Assembly (NCBI GenBank): GCA_965243755.1
Contig: CBDEVW010000004.1
Span: forward strand, 496,001 to 560,000
Source: JANSWY01 sp965243755
GTDB taxonomy: Bacteria > Bacteroidota > Bacteroidia > Cytophagales > Cyclobacteriaceae
Direction of reading: 5' to 3'
DNA: 64,000 nt
Below the pieces are notes generated by a model. It made no database searches and was not told where the DNA came from. It saw nothing but the letters and a program-made list of their open reading frames with translations. Of the stretch, positions 36,309 through 44,718 are shown one piece after another. The position numbers and the translations under genes are program-made. Positions within the stretch are counted from its first letter, which is position 1. Every line of letters starts with the position of its first letter.

Positions 36309-39215
36309 ATGAAACCACTTCCACTTGCTTTTGCAGCTGTAATGATGCAATTCGTTTTCATCAACACAACAGAAGCGCAATTACTAAAGAGTTTACAGGA
36401 TAAAGTTAAGGAAAAGGCTACCACCGCCCTCAATAGTGGAGCTGCTGAAGAAGCGATCATCAACCTTGCCGTCAATGCTGTAGAAAAGGCTTATGCAAAA
36501 AAAGATTCCACTTCTATGAGCATGGCACTTTCCAGCTATGATAACATATCGTTTTACGCCGATAGGAAGGGAGCCGCAACGGTATTGAAATATACCAGCA
36601 ATCTGTTGGGTGAGATCAATGATTATGATTACTCCTCGGGAGGTGGTCTCGGATTTAACAAGAATAAAGATCAACCGAGTAGCTATGACAATCTGAGCTC
36701 CGACGAGATCAAATTGTTGAAACAGGCAGAAACACTCAATCAAACCGGCGAGATCAGCTATGCCTCCCGGTATTTTAAAATTGCCCAAAGCAGCTTTGAT
36801 GAGGCTACCCTGAAACTCACTACTACGGATCAATTGAATTATTCTTTGCTAAATGCCAAAGTACAATCCAATCTTGGAATGCTGTATCATTCACTGGGAG
36901 ATTTTGATGGGGCAGAAAACCAATTCAGTTTGGTCAATGAGTTGCTCAGAAACATTCCCAATTCAGATTACCAGCAGGCGGTTGCCTTAAATAATGAGTC
37001 GATCCTTTTAAAAGACCTGGGACGCTTCAATGAGTCGGAAGAAAAGCTGAAAAAAGCCATGTCTTTGATGGAAGGGTTGTCTGGCAACACAAGTGGCGCC
37101 AAGGCCATAATGCAGAACAACCTGGCCATTTTGTATCAATACCTTGGAAGGCTGGAGGAATCCATTCAAATTCTCGAAAGTGTCATTGAGAACAATGAGG
37201 CGGATTGGAATGAAAAATCAAATACCTATCAGCGAGTGAATATCAACCTGGCATTGATCTATGAGAATGCAGGACTTACTGAGAAAGCAGAAAACATTTA
37301 CCTTAAAGCACTAAAGCTTAAGGAAAAGCAGGGACGTACAAGGCAGCCGGATTACGCCTCCATACTGACCAACTTATCAAGTCTTTATCTCAATACCGGG
37401 CAATTAGATAAAAGTATCGGGAAGGCATTAAGTACCGCGGAAAGCATCTACACCAAAGAATATGGTGAACAGCATCCTACAGTTTCATCTGTGCTTAAAA
37501 TCAAAGGGCTATTTCATCTGGCAAAAGGAAGGAACGAAGAGGGACTGGCTACCCTAAACAGAAACCTGAACATTGTAAAAGGCATCTATGGTGAAAGCAA
37601 TACCATGGTCAATGAAAGCCGTGTTTTGCTGGCATATGCCAAATGGTTAAATGGTGATATTGATGGCGCTACTACTGATTTCAATACCGCACTGGAGAAT
37701 AATATCAACTACATTCAGGAGTATTTTCCAGCCATGAGTGAAGTGGAGAAGTCTAAATACTGGCAAACATTGCAGGCGGATTTTCAGACTTACTATGCCT
37801 TTGTGGCCGATCAAAACAAGCCTGATCTCACCAAAAAAATGCTGGAGTATGAAGTGATTGTAAAAGGACTGCTACTTTCAACCTCAGGGAAGATCAGAAA
37901 ACAAATCCTACAAAGCAACGACCGAAACCTGATCACCAGATACGAGCAGTGGAAAGCAACAAAAACACAGTTGGCCTATTATTTCTCGTTATCGGAAGAA
38001 GAGATCAAAACACAGGGGATCAATCTGGATTCTATTGTGAATGTATCCAACCAACAGGAAAAATGGCTAAGCTCAAACTCTGATGTATTTACCAATAATG
38101 CACAGCAATCGGTTTCGTTTGATCAACTGGCCTCAACATTACAGGCCAATGAAGCGCTGATCGATATTGTGAAATTCTTTAACCCGTCAGCAGGAAAGGA
38201 TCAGTATGCCGCAGCAATTGTCACTTCTGGTACGGTGAATATGGTAAAACTTGGAGATGCCGATCCTTTGGAAGACAGGGCCATCAAGTTGTATAAAAAC
38301 TCCATCAAATTTAAGCAAAAGGAATCCCGCTCGTATGAATCTTTCTGGAAGGCAATTGATGAGAAAATCAATACCAAACAAAAGGTTTATCTTGTAAAAG
38401 ATGGTGTTTATAATCAGGTAAGCATTGGTTCTTTATACAATGGAACCGAATATCTGGCTGCAAAATATGATTTCTCAGTCCTCACCAACCCCGGGGAACT
38501 ACTTAATGTAAAGCATGGTGCTGAGAAAATCTCCAGTATCTTTCTAATGGGGTCACCGGCATTTGATTTGAAGAAATATGCACCACTACCAGGAACCGAG
38601 GAGGAAATCAAAAAGATTGAACAGTTGGCTGGTGCCAAAGGGGTGAAAGTACAAACCTACCTGTCGGACCATGCATCTGAATCCAACTTCGAGCATTCGG
38701 CCAACTACAATGTATTACATGTGGCTACTCATGGATTTTTTGTTAACCAGGCGAAAGAAAAACACAAGCTCTCTGGTCAGAAGATAGCTTCAGGAGGTGC
38801 GTTGGAGGCACTCTTGCGGTCAGGGCTGGTTCTTGCTCAGGAGAATGAGGAGGGCAGTACTGACCTGACACAAAAAGATGATGGCCTGGCGACCGCCTAT
38901 GAGATCGGTAGTCTGGATTTCCCTAATACCCAAATAGTGGTCCTCAGTGCCTGTGAAACTGGATTGGGTGAGATACAGACCGGTGAGGGTGTTTATGGTC
39001 TGCAAAGATCATTTTTAGTGGCAGGGGCCAATTCAGTAATCATGTCGCTTTGGAAGGTGGATGATGCCGCTACCAGGGATTTTATGATCGCCTTCTATGA
39101 CGAATGGCTAAAATCCGGAAACCGGTTTGATGCTTTCAATACAGCCAAAAGAATTACCCAGCAAAAATACAATGACCCGTATTACTGGGGGGCCTTTGTG
39201 ATGATTGAAGGCTAA
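36309..39215 (+). CDS. TPR-CHAT domain protein with signal peptide
   Basis: 968 residues. A signal peptide-like start (LPLAFAAVMMQFVFINTTEAQ) is followed by a helical TPR solenoid (about 110-520; blocks such as LNYSLLNAKVQSNLGMLYHSLGDFDGAENQF). The C-terminal CHAT domain, a caspase-like peptidase fold, keeps both catalytic residues: H808 (VATHGFF) and C882 (LSACETG), with GLQRSFLVAGANSVIMSLWKV after it. Envelope-located TPR-CHAT proteins are frequent in Cytophagales. Some cytoplasmic ones act in antiviral defence or gasdermin activation, but the export signal and the absence of a gasdermin or CRISPR partner here do not favour that. Substrate unknown. Confidence 0.92.
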   Translation: MKPLPLAFAAVMMQFVFINTTEAQLLKSLQDKVKEKATTALNSGAAEEAIINLAVNAVEKAYAKKDSTSMSMALSSYDNISFYADRKGAATVLKYTSNLLGEINDYDYSSGGGLGFNKNKDQPSSYDNLSSDEIKLLKQAETLNQTGEISYASRYFKIAQSSFDEATLKLTTTDQLNYSLLNAKVQSNLGMLYHSLGDFDGAENQFSLVNELLRNIPNSDYQQAVALNNESILLKDLGRFNESEEKLKKAMSLMEGLSGNTSGAKAIMQNNLAILYQYLGRLEESIQILESVIENNEADWNEKSNTYQRVNINLALIYENAGLTEKAENIYLKALKLKEKQGRTRQPDYASILTNLSSLYLNTGQLDKSIGKALSTAESIYTKEYGEQHPTVSSVLKIKGLFHLAKGRNEEGLATLNRNLNIVKGIYGESNTMVNESRVLLAYAKWLNGDIDGATTDFNTALENNINYIQEYFPAMSEVEKSKYWQTLQADFQTYYAFVADQNKPDLTKKMLEYEVIVKGLLLSTSGKIRKQILQSNDRNLITRYEQWKATKTQLAYYFSLSEEEIKTQGINLDSIVNVSNQQEKWLSSNSDVFTNNAQQSVSFDQLASTLQANEALIDIVKFFNPSAGKDQYAAAIVTSGTVNMVKLGDADPLEDRAIKLYKNSIKFKQKESRSYESFWKAIDEKINTKQKVYLVKDGVYNQVSIGSLYNGTEYLAAKYDFSVLTNPGELLNVKHGAEKISSIFLMGSPAFDLKKYAPLPGTEEEIKKIEQLAGAKGVKVQTYLSDHASESNFEHSANYNVLHVATHGFFVNQAKEKHKLSGQKIASGGALEALLRSGLVLAQENEEGSTDLTQKDDGLATAYEIGSLDFPNTQIVVLSACETGLGEIQTGEGVYGLQRSFLVAGANSVIMSLWKVDDAATRDFMIAFYDEWLKSGNRFDAFNTAKRITQQKYNDPYYWGAFVMIEG

Positions 39216-39308
39216 ATCATTTGACTTGAACGTGACACTTCACCAATTAGTACATCTAATTTATTTCGAATTTCGTAATAAGTAAGATCGGAACATTTGT
39301 GAAGTATT

Positions 39309-40436
39309 ATGGCAGGAAAACCAGCATTGTTGTTTTTACCGGATATTAGTGGGTTCACCAGGTTTGTTAATGAAACCGAAGTGGATCACAGTCAGCATAT
39401 TATGCAGGAATTGATTGAGGTGATGCTGGACGCCAATCAGCTGGATATGGAAGTAGCGGAAATAGAAGGGGATGCTATTTTCTTTTATCGAAAGGAGATG
39501 CCCACTTTTTCGCAATTGCAAAATCAGATTGAAGCCATATTCACCGCTTTTCATGCTCATCTCAAGCAATATGAAAACCTTCGAATTTGCAATTGTGGCG
39601 CATGCACTGCGGCTGTCGACCTGAAGCTCAAGTTTGTTGTGCACAGCGGTGAAATTGGTTTTATCAAAGTAAAGAACCATCCGGAGAAACCTCATGGCAA
39701 AGAGGTAGTTGCTGCACATCGGTTGCTTAAAAACAAAATTGGACATAGTCAGTACATATTGTATTCCAATCAATTCATCCAACAAAGTGATTTCCCTGAC
39801 CTAAGATCTGCAATGATGGTCAATGGATTCATGGAAGAAAAGGAATTGGGAAATATCGGTTTTAAATATGAATTGATTGATCGATGGGAAGATAAGATCC
39901 CGGAACCTGAAGTACTCAAAAAAGGATTACTGATTGATCAACCCATACAGGAAAGGATTGAGGTCAACAGAAACATCCAGGAGGTATTTCAATTTATATC
40001 AGACTTTCGTTACCGCTATTTATGGAACAATGAGGCGGTAAAAGTAGAATACGATCCCACCAGATTGAACCGGGTGGGTACAGAACATTACTGCATCATC
40101 GATAAAGAGCGATTGAGTTTTGAGACCATCACTCAGGATTTCGATAGCAATCCGTATGTATATGGAGAGAAGCTTAAGAATTCCAGGTTATTCAGGGACT
40201 TTGCCAACTATTTTGTGTTGGAGGAGACAGCCGATGGAAGCACGCAAGTGACCATGCAATTCCATTTGAAGCCCCGAACGTGGTTCCATAGACTGCTGAT
40301 GCCATTCATAAAAATGAAGATCAGTCAAAAAATGATCTCAACGCTTAAGAGAATTCAGGAAGTGGGTGAACAGGTCGAGTTGAGACCAGAACAAGCCATC
40401 CAGGATCAGCAGAAGCCGTTGGAGATTAGTGCTTAA
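39309..40436 (+). CDS. DUF2652: class III cyclase-like domain fused to SRPBCC domain
   Basis: 375 residues, cytoplasmic. Residues 1-190 resemble a class III nucleotidyl cyclase: metal ligands D12 (LPDISGFT) and D55 (IEGDAIFF) are kept. In the VNxAxRL motif (here GKEVVAAHRLL, 130-140), the arginine is kept (R138) but the Asn is replaced by Val (V134). An inserted CNCGAC cluster (C94, C96, C99) is unusual. Residues about 215-355 resemble an SRPBCC/START-type ligand pocket (IEVNRNIQEVFQFISDFRYRYLWN; VTMQFHLKPRTWF). The protein corresponds to DUF2652; whether it makes a cyclic nucleotide is unknown. It follows the CHAT gene by 93 bases on the same strand and may be co-transcribed. Confidence 0.85.
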   Translation: MAGKPALLFLPDISGFTRFVNETEVDHSQHIMQELIEVMLDANQLDMEVAEIEGDAIFFYRKEMPTFSQLQNQIEAIFTAFHAHLKQYENLRICNCGACTAAVDLKLKFVVHSGEIGFIKVKNHPEKPHGKEVVAAHRLLKNKIGHSQYILYSNQFIQQSDFPDLRSAMMVNGFMEEKELGNIGFKYELIDRWEDKIPEPEVLKKGLLIDQPIQERIEVNRNIQEVFQFISDFRYRYLWNNEAVKVEYDPTRLNRVGTEHYCIIDKERLSFETITQDFDSNPYVYGEKLKNSRLFRDFANYFVLEETADGSTQVTMQFHLKPRTWFHRLLMPFIKMKISQKMISTLKRIQEVGEQVELRPEQAIQDQQKPLEISA

Positions 40437-40454
40437 AGCAGCAAGGTCAAATAC

Positions 40455-41114
40455 TTAATCCCTAATCACATTCAGCAAAAAGCTGTATCCAAGGTAAAAT
40501 TCGATACTCCTGTTTTGGGAGGTATTTGATTTTTCAGCATCGATCAATCCATGGAAATAGTCGGTCCCGAGGAACAATTGACTTTTGCCAAAGGATCTGG
40601 ATATTTTGGCCCCTGCCTTCAACCCGTGATCCCAACGACGAAGTATTTCTGAGTTTTTCAGGCCCATTTTGGTTCTGGTAGTGGTGTTGTCCTGGAAATT
40701 GGTTACCTCCTGGTAGGCGGTTTGCAGGTAGGCCACATTGTATCCGGCTTTTGCCGAAATGTCAAATCCCGTATTGAAAACAGGTACAGTTGCACCAAAG
40801 AATACTGGCAATTCGGTGTATTTCAGGAGGAATTTGGTATCTCCCTCAAAAATCGGCTGAAATCCTGGAATACATGCAGCCCCTCTTTCGATGAAGCCAG
40901 GTTCCACTCCCACGGTAAAAAATTTACCGACATTCCTATAAGCAAGGAGTGATAAATTGAGGCCATCCACCTGAATTTCCGCGTCCTCCGGTAAACCCAC
41001 ATCACCATAAGCTTCCCAGGCCCTGGTGTATCCACCTTTTAAACCTAAAGTGTATTGAGCATTGGCCATAAAAACAGAAGAGATGAAGCATAGTAAGAAG
41101 ACAAGTCGTAGCAT
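40455..41114 (-). CDS. outer-membrane beta-barrel protein (PorT-like)
   Basis: 219 residues with a signal peptide (LVFLLCFISSVFMANA). The mature part alternates beta strands with glycine/aromatic edges: YTLGLKGGYTRAW, FFTVGVEPGFIERG, LPVFFGATVPVF, FDISAKAGYNVAYLQ, and ends with FYLGYSFLLNVIRD. This is the layout of eight-stranded outer-membrane barrels of the PorT/OMP-b-brl group. Function unknown. It is tail to tail with the cyclase-like gene (18 bases apart) and downstream of the TetR gene on its own strand. Confidence 0.85.
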   Translation of the reverse strand: MLRLVFLLCFISSVFMANAQYTLGLKGGYTRAWEAYGDVGLPEDAEIQVDGLNLSLLAYRNVGKFFTVGVEPGFIERGAACIPGFQPIFEGDTKFLLKYTELPVFFGATVPVFNTGFDISAKAGYNVAYLQTAYQEVTNFQDNTTTRTKMGLKNSEILRRWDHGLKAGAKISRSFGKSQLFLGTDYFHGLIDAEKSNTSQNRSIEFYLGYSFLLNVIRD

Positions 41115-41186
41115 AGTTTTGTGATTTTGATTGTTTCCAATTACATGCTATGACCCTGAATGACGTCTCTTGGTTGGATTCAGCCA

Positions 41187-41807
41187 TCAATTGACAGAGA
41201 TGATCTCACGATACTGTTGCCGTCCGGATGCCGTGAGGTAGGGATAGATCATTTCAAAAAGGAGGGCTGCATAATAGTCGACGGGGTGTTCCAAATCTGG
41301 TCTCATCAACTCCTGCGAACTGATCCAATGGTCACCCAATATTTGCAACCTTTCGTAGAGGTGATCATATTCATTGGTGAAGGCCTCTTCTCTCATGATG
41401 CCCTGGCTTGTAAGCAGCTGAAACATGTTTAAAAACTGCTTTCGCCTCATTTTCTGCAGTGCCATGAAATGTGTCTTGATCTTGTCGCTGACTTTCATTA
41501 CCTGCAGGGAGTTCTTCAATAAAAACCTGTATTCATACAGATGACTCATTGAGATTCTGGAGGATAAAAATATGGTTTTCAAACTAAGGTCTTCACTGGT
41601 CACCTGACCCATCTCCTGATCCATCTTTGCAACCAGCTCGAAGTATAAGGCTTCCACCAGCTCCTGCCGGGTTTTAAAATGATAATTGAGATTTCCCTGA
41701 CTGATACCAATAGCCAGGGCAATTTGACGTAGGGTAGTCTCCGTAACACCGACACTGTTGAATAAAACCCTAGCCTGATCCAGTATCTTTTGTTTGGTTC
41801 CTTTCAT
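41187..41807 (-). CDS. TetR/AcrR family regulator
   Basis: 206 residues. The N-terminal HTH is clear: DQARVLFNSVGVTETTLRQIALAIGISQGNLNYHFKTRQELVEALY (residues about 8-53). The C-terminal ligand-binding half is helical and unrelated to well-known groups. The divergent FAD monooxygenase and the direct-repeat operator at 41811-41850, which begins four bases before its start codon, suggest that it represses both itself and that gene. Ligand unknown. Confidence 0.93.
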   Translation of the reverse strand: MKGTKQKILDQARVLFNSVGVTETTLRQIALAIGISQGNLNYHFKTRQELVEALYFELVAKMDQEMGQVTSEDLSLKTIFLSSRISMSHLYEYRFLLKNSLQVMKVSDKIKTHFMALQKMRRKQFLNMFQLLTSQGIMREEAFTNEYDHLYERLQILGDHWISSQELMRPDLEHPVDYYAALLFEMIYPYLTASGRQQYREIISVN

Positions 41808-41810
41808 TCA

Positions 41811-41850
41811 ATTAGTATACTTGACCTAATTTATTAGTATATTTGACCTA
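41811..41850. promoter_or_regulatory. direct-repeat operator with embedded -7 element
   Basis: ATTAGTATACTTGACCTA (41811-41828) is repeated as ATTAGTATATTTGACCTA (41833-41850), with 17 of 18 bases identical and a 22-base period (two helical turns). The second copy contains TATATTTG (41838-41845), an exact -7 element for the FAD monooxygenase starting at 41905. A protein bound here would block that promoter and sit at the 5' end of the TetR gene. The TetR protein itself is the obvious candidate, by location. Confidence 0.7.
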
Positions 41851-41904
41851 AAATAAGCAATGGGAGCCTTAAAGCCATATAAACAATAGTAAAATCAGGG
41901 GTAA

Positions 41905-43044
41905 ATGGAAAAAAACATCACGATTATCGGTGGAGGAATTACGGGGTTGGCCACCGCCATTGCATTGAATAAGCTGGGTATTTCTTGTCAGGTTTTTGAA
42001 AAGGCTCCTGTCCTGAGTGAGGTGGGTGCTGGCATATGGATGCAGCCCAATGCGCTTAAAGTGCTGGATTGGTTGGGGGTGGGGCCGCAGGTAAGAGACA
42101 ATGGAGTATTGATCCACCGGCCGGAATTGACTGACCGCCAACTTCGACCTTTCGCCAGACTCAATCAGAGCAATGTAGCCGGTACGGATGATCATATCAT
42201 TTCTATCCACAGGGGAAGGTTGCAAAAAGTATTGTTTGAAGCACTACCCACCGGCATAGTCAAACAAGGGTATGAATTTGATGCGCTAAAAGAACATAAT
42301 GATGGTTATCAGATTAGTTTCCAAAATGGAGAGAGGGTGGAGGGGCAGGTGGTACTGGGTGCTGATGGCATCAATTCTGGTGTAAGACAATGTTTGTTTC
42401 CAGCATCAAAAACAAGGTATTCCGGACAAACCAGTTGGCGAGGGATTGCCAGGATGGATATGCCTGAGGAGTTGAATGCCAGTGGCAAGGAAGCCTGGGG
42501 AAATAAGATTCGTTTTGGTTTTTCACAGCTGGGAGAGCAGGAAGTGTACTGGTTTGCCGTGATGCTGGCTGATGCTGGTGGCAAGGATGATCCGGGTATT
42601 ATTGATCGATTGACCGATTTGTATCGGGATTTTCATCCATTTGTGAGGAAACTTATTCAAAACACATCAGAGAACGACCTGATCAGAAGTGATATCTATG
42701 ACCTTAGACGACTACCCACCTGGTCTCAGCACAATGTATGCCTGATAGGGGATGCTGCCCATGCTACCACACCCAACATGGGGCAGGGTGGATGTCAGGG
42801 ACTGGAGGATGCTTATTTTATGGCCCGCTTGCTCAAGGAGTCAACCACACCGGCGCAAGCATTTTCGAGGTTTGAGCAACTAAGGAGAAAGAAAGTGGAT
42901 TATGTGGTGAATACTTCCTGGAGATTTGGCAGGATGGCTCATCAACCGCTGGGGCAATGGTTTGTCAGGAATTTAATGAAAGTAGTACCACCTACAATAA
43001 TGGCCAGGCAAATGAAGAAAATATATGCTTTGGATGGATTTTAG
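41905..43044 (+). CDS. FAD-dependent monooxygenase (PHBH group)
   Basis: 379 residues, group A flavoprotein hydroxylase. FAD-binding Rossmann motif GGGITGLATAIAL (about 9-21), followed by VFEKAP. The second FAD motif GADGINSGVRQ (about 152-162, with Asp) and the third GDAAHATTPNMGQGG (about 283-297) are intact. NAD(P)H-dependent hydroxylation of an aromatic or similar substrate is expected; the substrate is not deducible. Under likely control of the divergent TetR. The small membrane-protein gene follows by 24 bases. Confidence 0.93.
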   Translation: MEKNITIIGGGITGLATAIALNKLGISCQVFEKAPVLSEVGAGIWMQPNALKVLDWLGVGPQVRDNGVLIHRPELTDRQLRPFARLNQSNVAGTDDHIISIHRGRLQKVLFEALPTGIVKQGYEFDALKEHNDGYQISFQNGERVEGQVVLGADGINSGVRQCLFPASKTRYSGQTSWRGIARMDMPEELNASGKEAWGNKIRFGFSQLGEQEVYWFAVMLADAGGKDDPGIIDRLTDLYRDFHPFVRKLIQNTSENDLIRSDIYDLRRLPTWSQHNVCLIGDAAHATTPNMGQGGCQGLEDAYFMARLLKESTTPAQAFSRFEQLRRKKVDYVVNTSWRFGRMAHQPLGQWFVRNLMKVVPPTIMARQMKKIYALDGF

Positions 43045-43068
43045 CAACGGGATCATTATTTTGGTCGC

Positions 43069-43524
43069 ATGATCAAACCATTGAAAACAATCGACCATTC
43101 CGGCAATAAAAAGTTGGAGAAAGCGGCTAACCAATTGACTGGTTTAATTAATGCTTTAAATGAACATGAAATCCCTGACTCGTTACTAGAGGAGATCAAT
43201 TCAAGGATTGATGAGACCAACCTGTTAGCCGACAAATCGCTGAAAAACTCAATCAGCAAGACCTATAGGTTTATTGTGAAGCGGGTTCAGAAAGAGCTGG
43301 GCCTGGTGCCCAAGGGATACTATCAAACATTATGGATGATCATGGGCATGTCTGCTTTTGGTATTCCTATTGGTATGGCCATTTCGTTTGCCATATCCGG
43401 AGGTCCCCAGTTTTTTGGAATTGGATTTTTGGTGGGAGTTCCTATGGGTATAGCCGTTGGCATCAATTTGGACAAAAAAGCTAAGCGGGACGGTAAACAG
43501 CTGAGCGTAAAATATGCCAATTAG
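43069..43524 (+). CDS. small two-helix membrane protein
   Basis: 151 residues. A charged, helical N-terminal 80 residues (KLEKAANQLTGLINALNEHEIPDSLLEEINSRIDETN) precede two glycine-rich membrane helices (about 85-109, TLWMIMGMSAFGIPIGMAISF, and about 113-132, FGIGFLVGVPMGIAVGI), ending in a basic tail (KKAKRDGKQ). No family recognised. It follows the FAD monooxygenase by 24 bases and is probably in its operon. Confidence 0.75.
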   Translation: MIKPLKTIDHSGNKKLEKAANQLTGLINALNEHEIPDSLLEEINSRIDETNLLADKSLKNSISKTYRFIVKRVQKELGLVPKGYYQTLWMIMGMSAFGIPIGMAISFAISGGPQFFGIGFLVGVPMGIAVGINLDKKAKRDGKQLSVKYAN

Positions 43525-43535
43525 TCCCTTCTAAT

Positions 43536-43570
43536 CAAAAAAGCGGGAACAATTGATGAACCCGCTTTCG
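43536..43570. terminator. bidirectional terminator
   Basis: AAAGCGGG and CCCGCTTT form an eight-base stem around a 13-base loop, between two convergent genes. On the minus strand it is followed by a T run, serving the lipoprotein gene at 43591. Confidence 0.8.
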
Positions 43571-43590
43571 ACTAAAAATCTTAGGTCTGC

Positions 43591-44409
43591 TTATTCTTCT
43601 AGCTTTACAGTTCGTTCTGAAACATTGTAAGGACCAGGGATAACTTCACCTGCGGCATTTAGCAATTCCAGTTTTATTTTTAGATCACCGATAGGTGCAT
43701 TTTCAATATAATATGGTGCCCATTCGTCGATCATAAACACTTTGCCATTGATTGTTGCTCTCACTTTGTTGCCATCCGGTGACAAGTCTGTATTAAGCAG
43801 GAAAAAGTCAAGCATCACCTTTTTGGTGTCTGCTCCTTTGTAGGTGCCTTTTGGACGGCTGTAAAATAAATGAGCTGCATCAAAGTTAAACGGTTCGGAA
43901 GGTACATTTCCTACCGTAAGTTGTTTGGTTGCAAAAGTGGCAGGCCCTTTTACACTTTCATGGTATGATCTGGACAAAAATGCCAGAATAGTGTAGTTAC
44001 CTGCTTCCAGGTTTTTCTCAAAATTAGGTGTGTAGTGAGCAGAATAAGGTCCATTATTAATGATCAGATGAATGTGCTGTCCTTTTGCTGAATTGGCAAT
44101 CCCCCTTTCCGCTGCATCGCTGGTCTGAACACCAAGTTCGTAGTTGCTCACTTTAAATTCAAACTTCACTGCTCCGGTATCGGCCATGTCCTGATAGGGT
44201 TCTACCAATGTCAGAACAGCCTCTTCGTACTCTGGAGAAGCAGGCGCTTTAGTCAGGGTGATCAACGCTGATAAGCTATCATAAGTATTGTCTGTAGTTT
44301 GATTAGTTTGTTCGGGTTCCTGCATGGTTTTGGTGCCACCTCCGCATGACCACAATATGATCAATCCCAAAACAGGAAGAATTTGTGATAATGTGTTCTT
44401 TAATTTCAT
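43591..44409 (-). CDS. lipoprotein with DUF4399-like domain
   Basis: 272 residues. SpII lipobox IILWSC, lipidated Cys at 22, then a Gln/Thr-rich linker. The central segment KGQHIHLIINNGPYSAHYTPNFEKNLEAGNYTILAFLSRSYHES resembles DUF4399, a small beta-sandwich seen in secreted proteins. The remainder is beta-rich with no catalytic motif. The 22-bp palindrome array lies about 200-285 bases upstream of its start codon. Function unknown. Confidence 0.75.
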   Translation of the reverse strand: MKLKNTLSQILPVLGLIILWSCGGGTKTMQEPEQTNQTTDNTYDSLSALITLTKAPASPEYEEAVLTLVEPYQDMADTGAVKFEFKVSNYELGVQTSDAAERGIANSAKGQHIHLIINNGPYSAHYTPNFEKNLEAGNYTILAFLSRSYHESVKGPATFATKQLTVGNVPSEPFNFDAAHLFYSRPKGTYKGADTKKVMLDFFLLNTDLSPDGNKVRATINGKVFMIDEWAPYYIENAPIGDLKIKLELLNAAGEVIPGPYNVSERTVKLEE

Positions 44410-44718
44410 ATCTCAAGTAAGGTATTTAAGGTTTGATCACAATTTAATTGAAAGTAAAAGGAAGAGCCAAAGAGGAGTAGTATTTTTTTGTGGGCAGGTT
44501 AAACTCTTGTGGTTGGATTAATACGTTTTCAGGAAATACTGAGAAAAGAAGCATTTATTCCCTTTAGCATGTTGAAAAAAGGTTGATTAGATCAACTGAG
44601 GGCACTTTTCAAAACGGCCGGTCGATTCGCATAAAACGACCGGTCATTTAACCCAAAACGACCGGTCATTTCGATCAAAACGACTAGTCGTTTTTTACAT
44701 ACCCTGATGAGGTTGTTT
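44410..44718. other. intergenic spacer with palindrome array
   Basis: 309 bases between two minus-strand genes. The right part is the 22-bp-period array at 44611-44694. The left part (44410-44610) is AT-rich; no strong TAnnTTTG element or gene was recognised, although the promoter of the lipoprotein at 44409 must lie here. Confidence 0.6.
44611..44694. repeat. four near-palindromic sites at exact 22-bp period
   Basis: AAAACG-CCGGTC-type sites start at 44611, 44633, 44655 and 44677, each exactly 22 bases apart. Copies 2 and 3 share AAAACGACCGGTCATTT; copy 1 has GGCCGGTC; copy 4 is the perfect 18-base palindrome AAAACGACTAGTCGTTTT. The central octamer GACCGGTC is self-complementary. Exact two-turn phasing puts all sites on one face of the helix, as expected for an operator array bound by dimers. 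Copy 4 is followed by extra T residues and could also act as a hairpin on the plus strand. Confidence 0.75.

Noticed and set aside
36309..39215. CHAT protein as part of a caspase-type antiviral system
   Set aside because: It has a signal peptide, and there is no gasdermin, CRISPR effector or other known partner next to it.
44611..44694. CRISPR array
   Set aside because: Only four units of 22 bases with spacers of about five bases; no cas genes.
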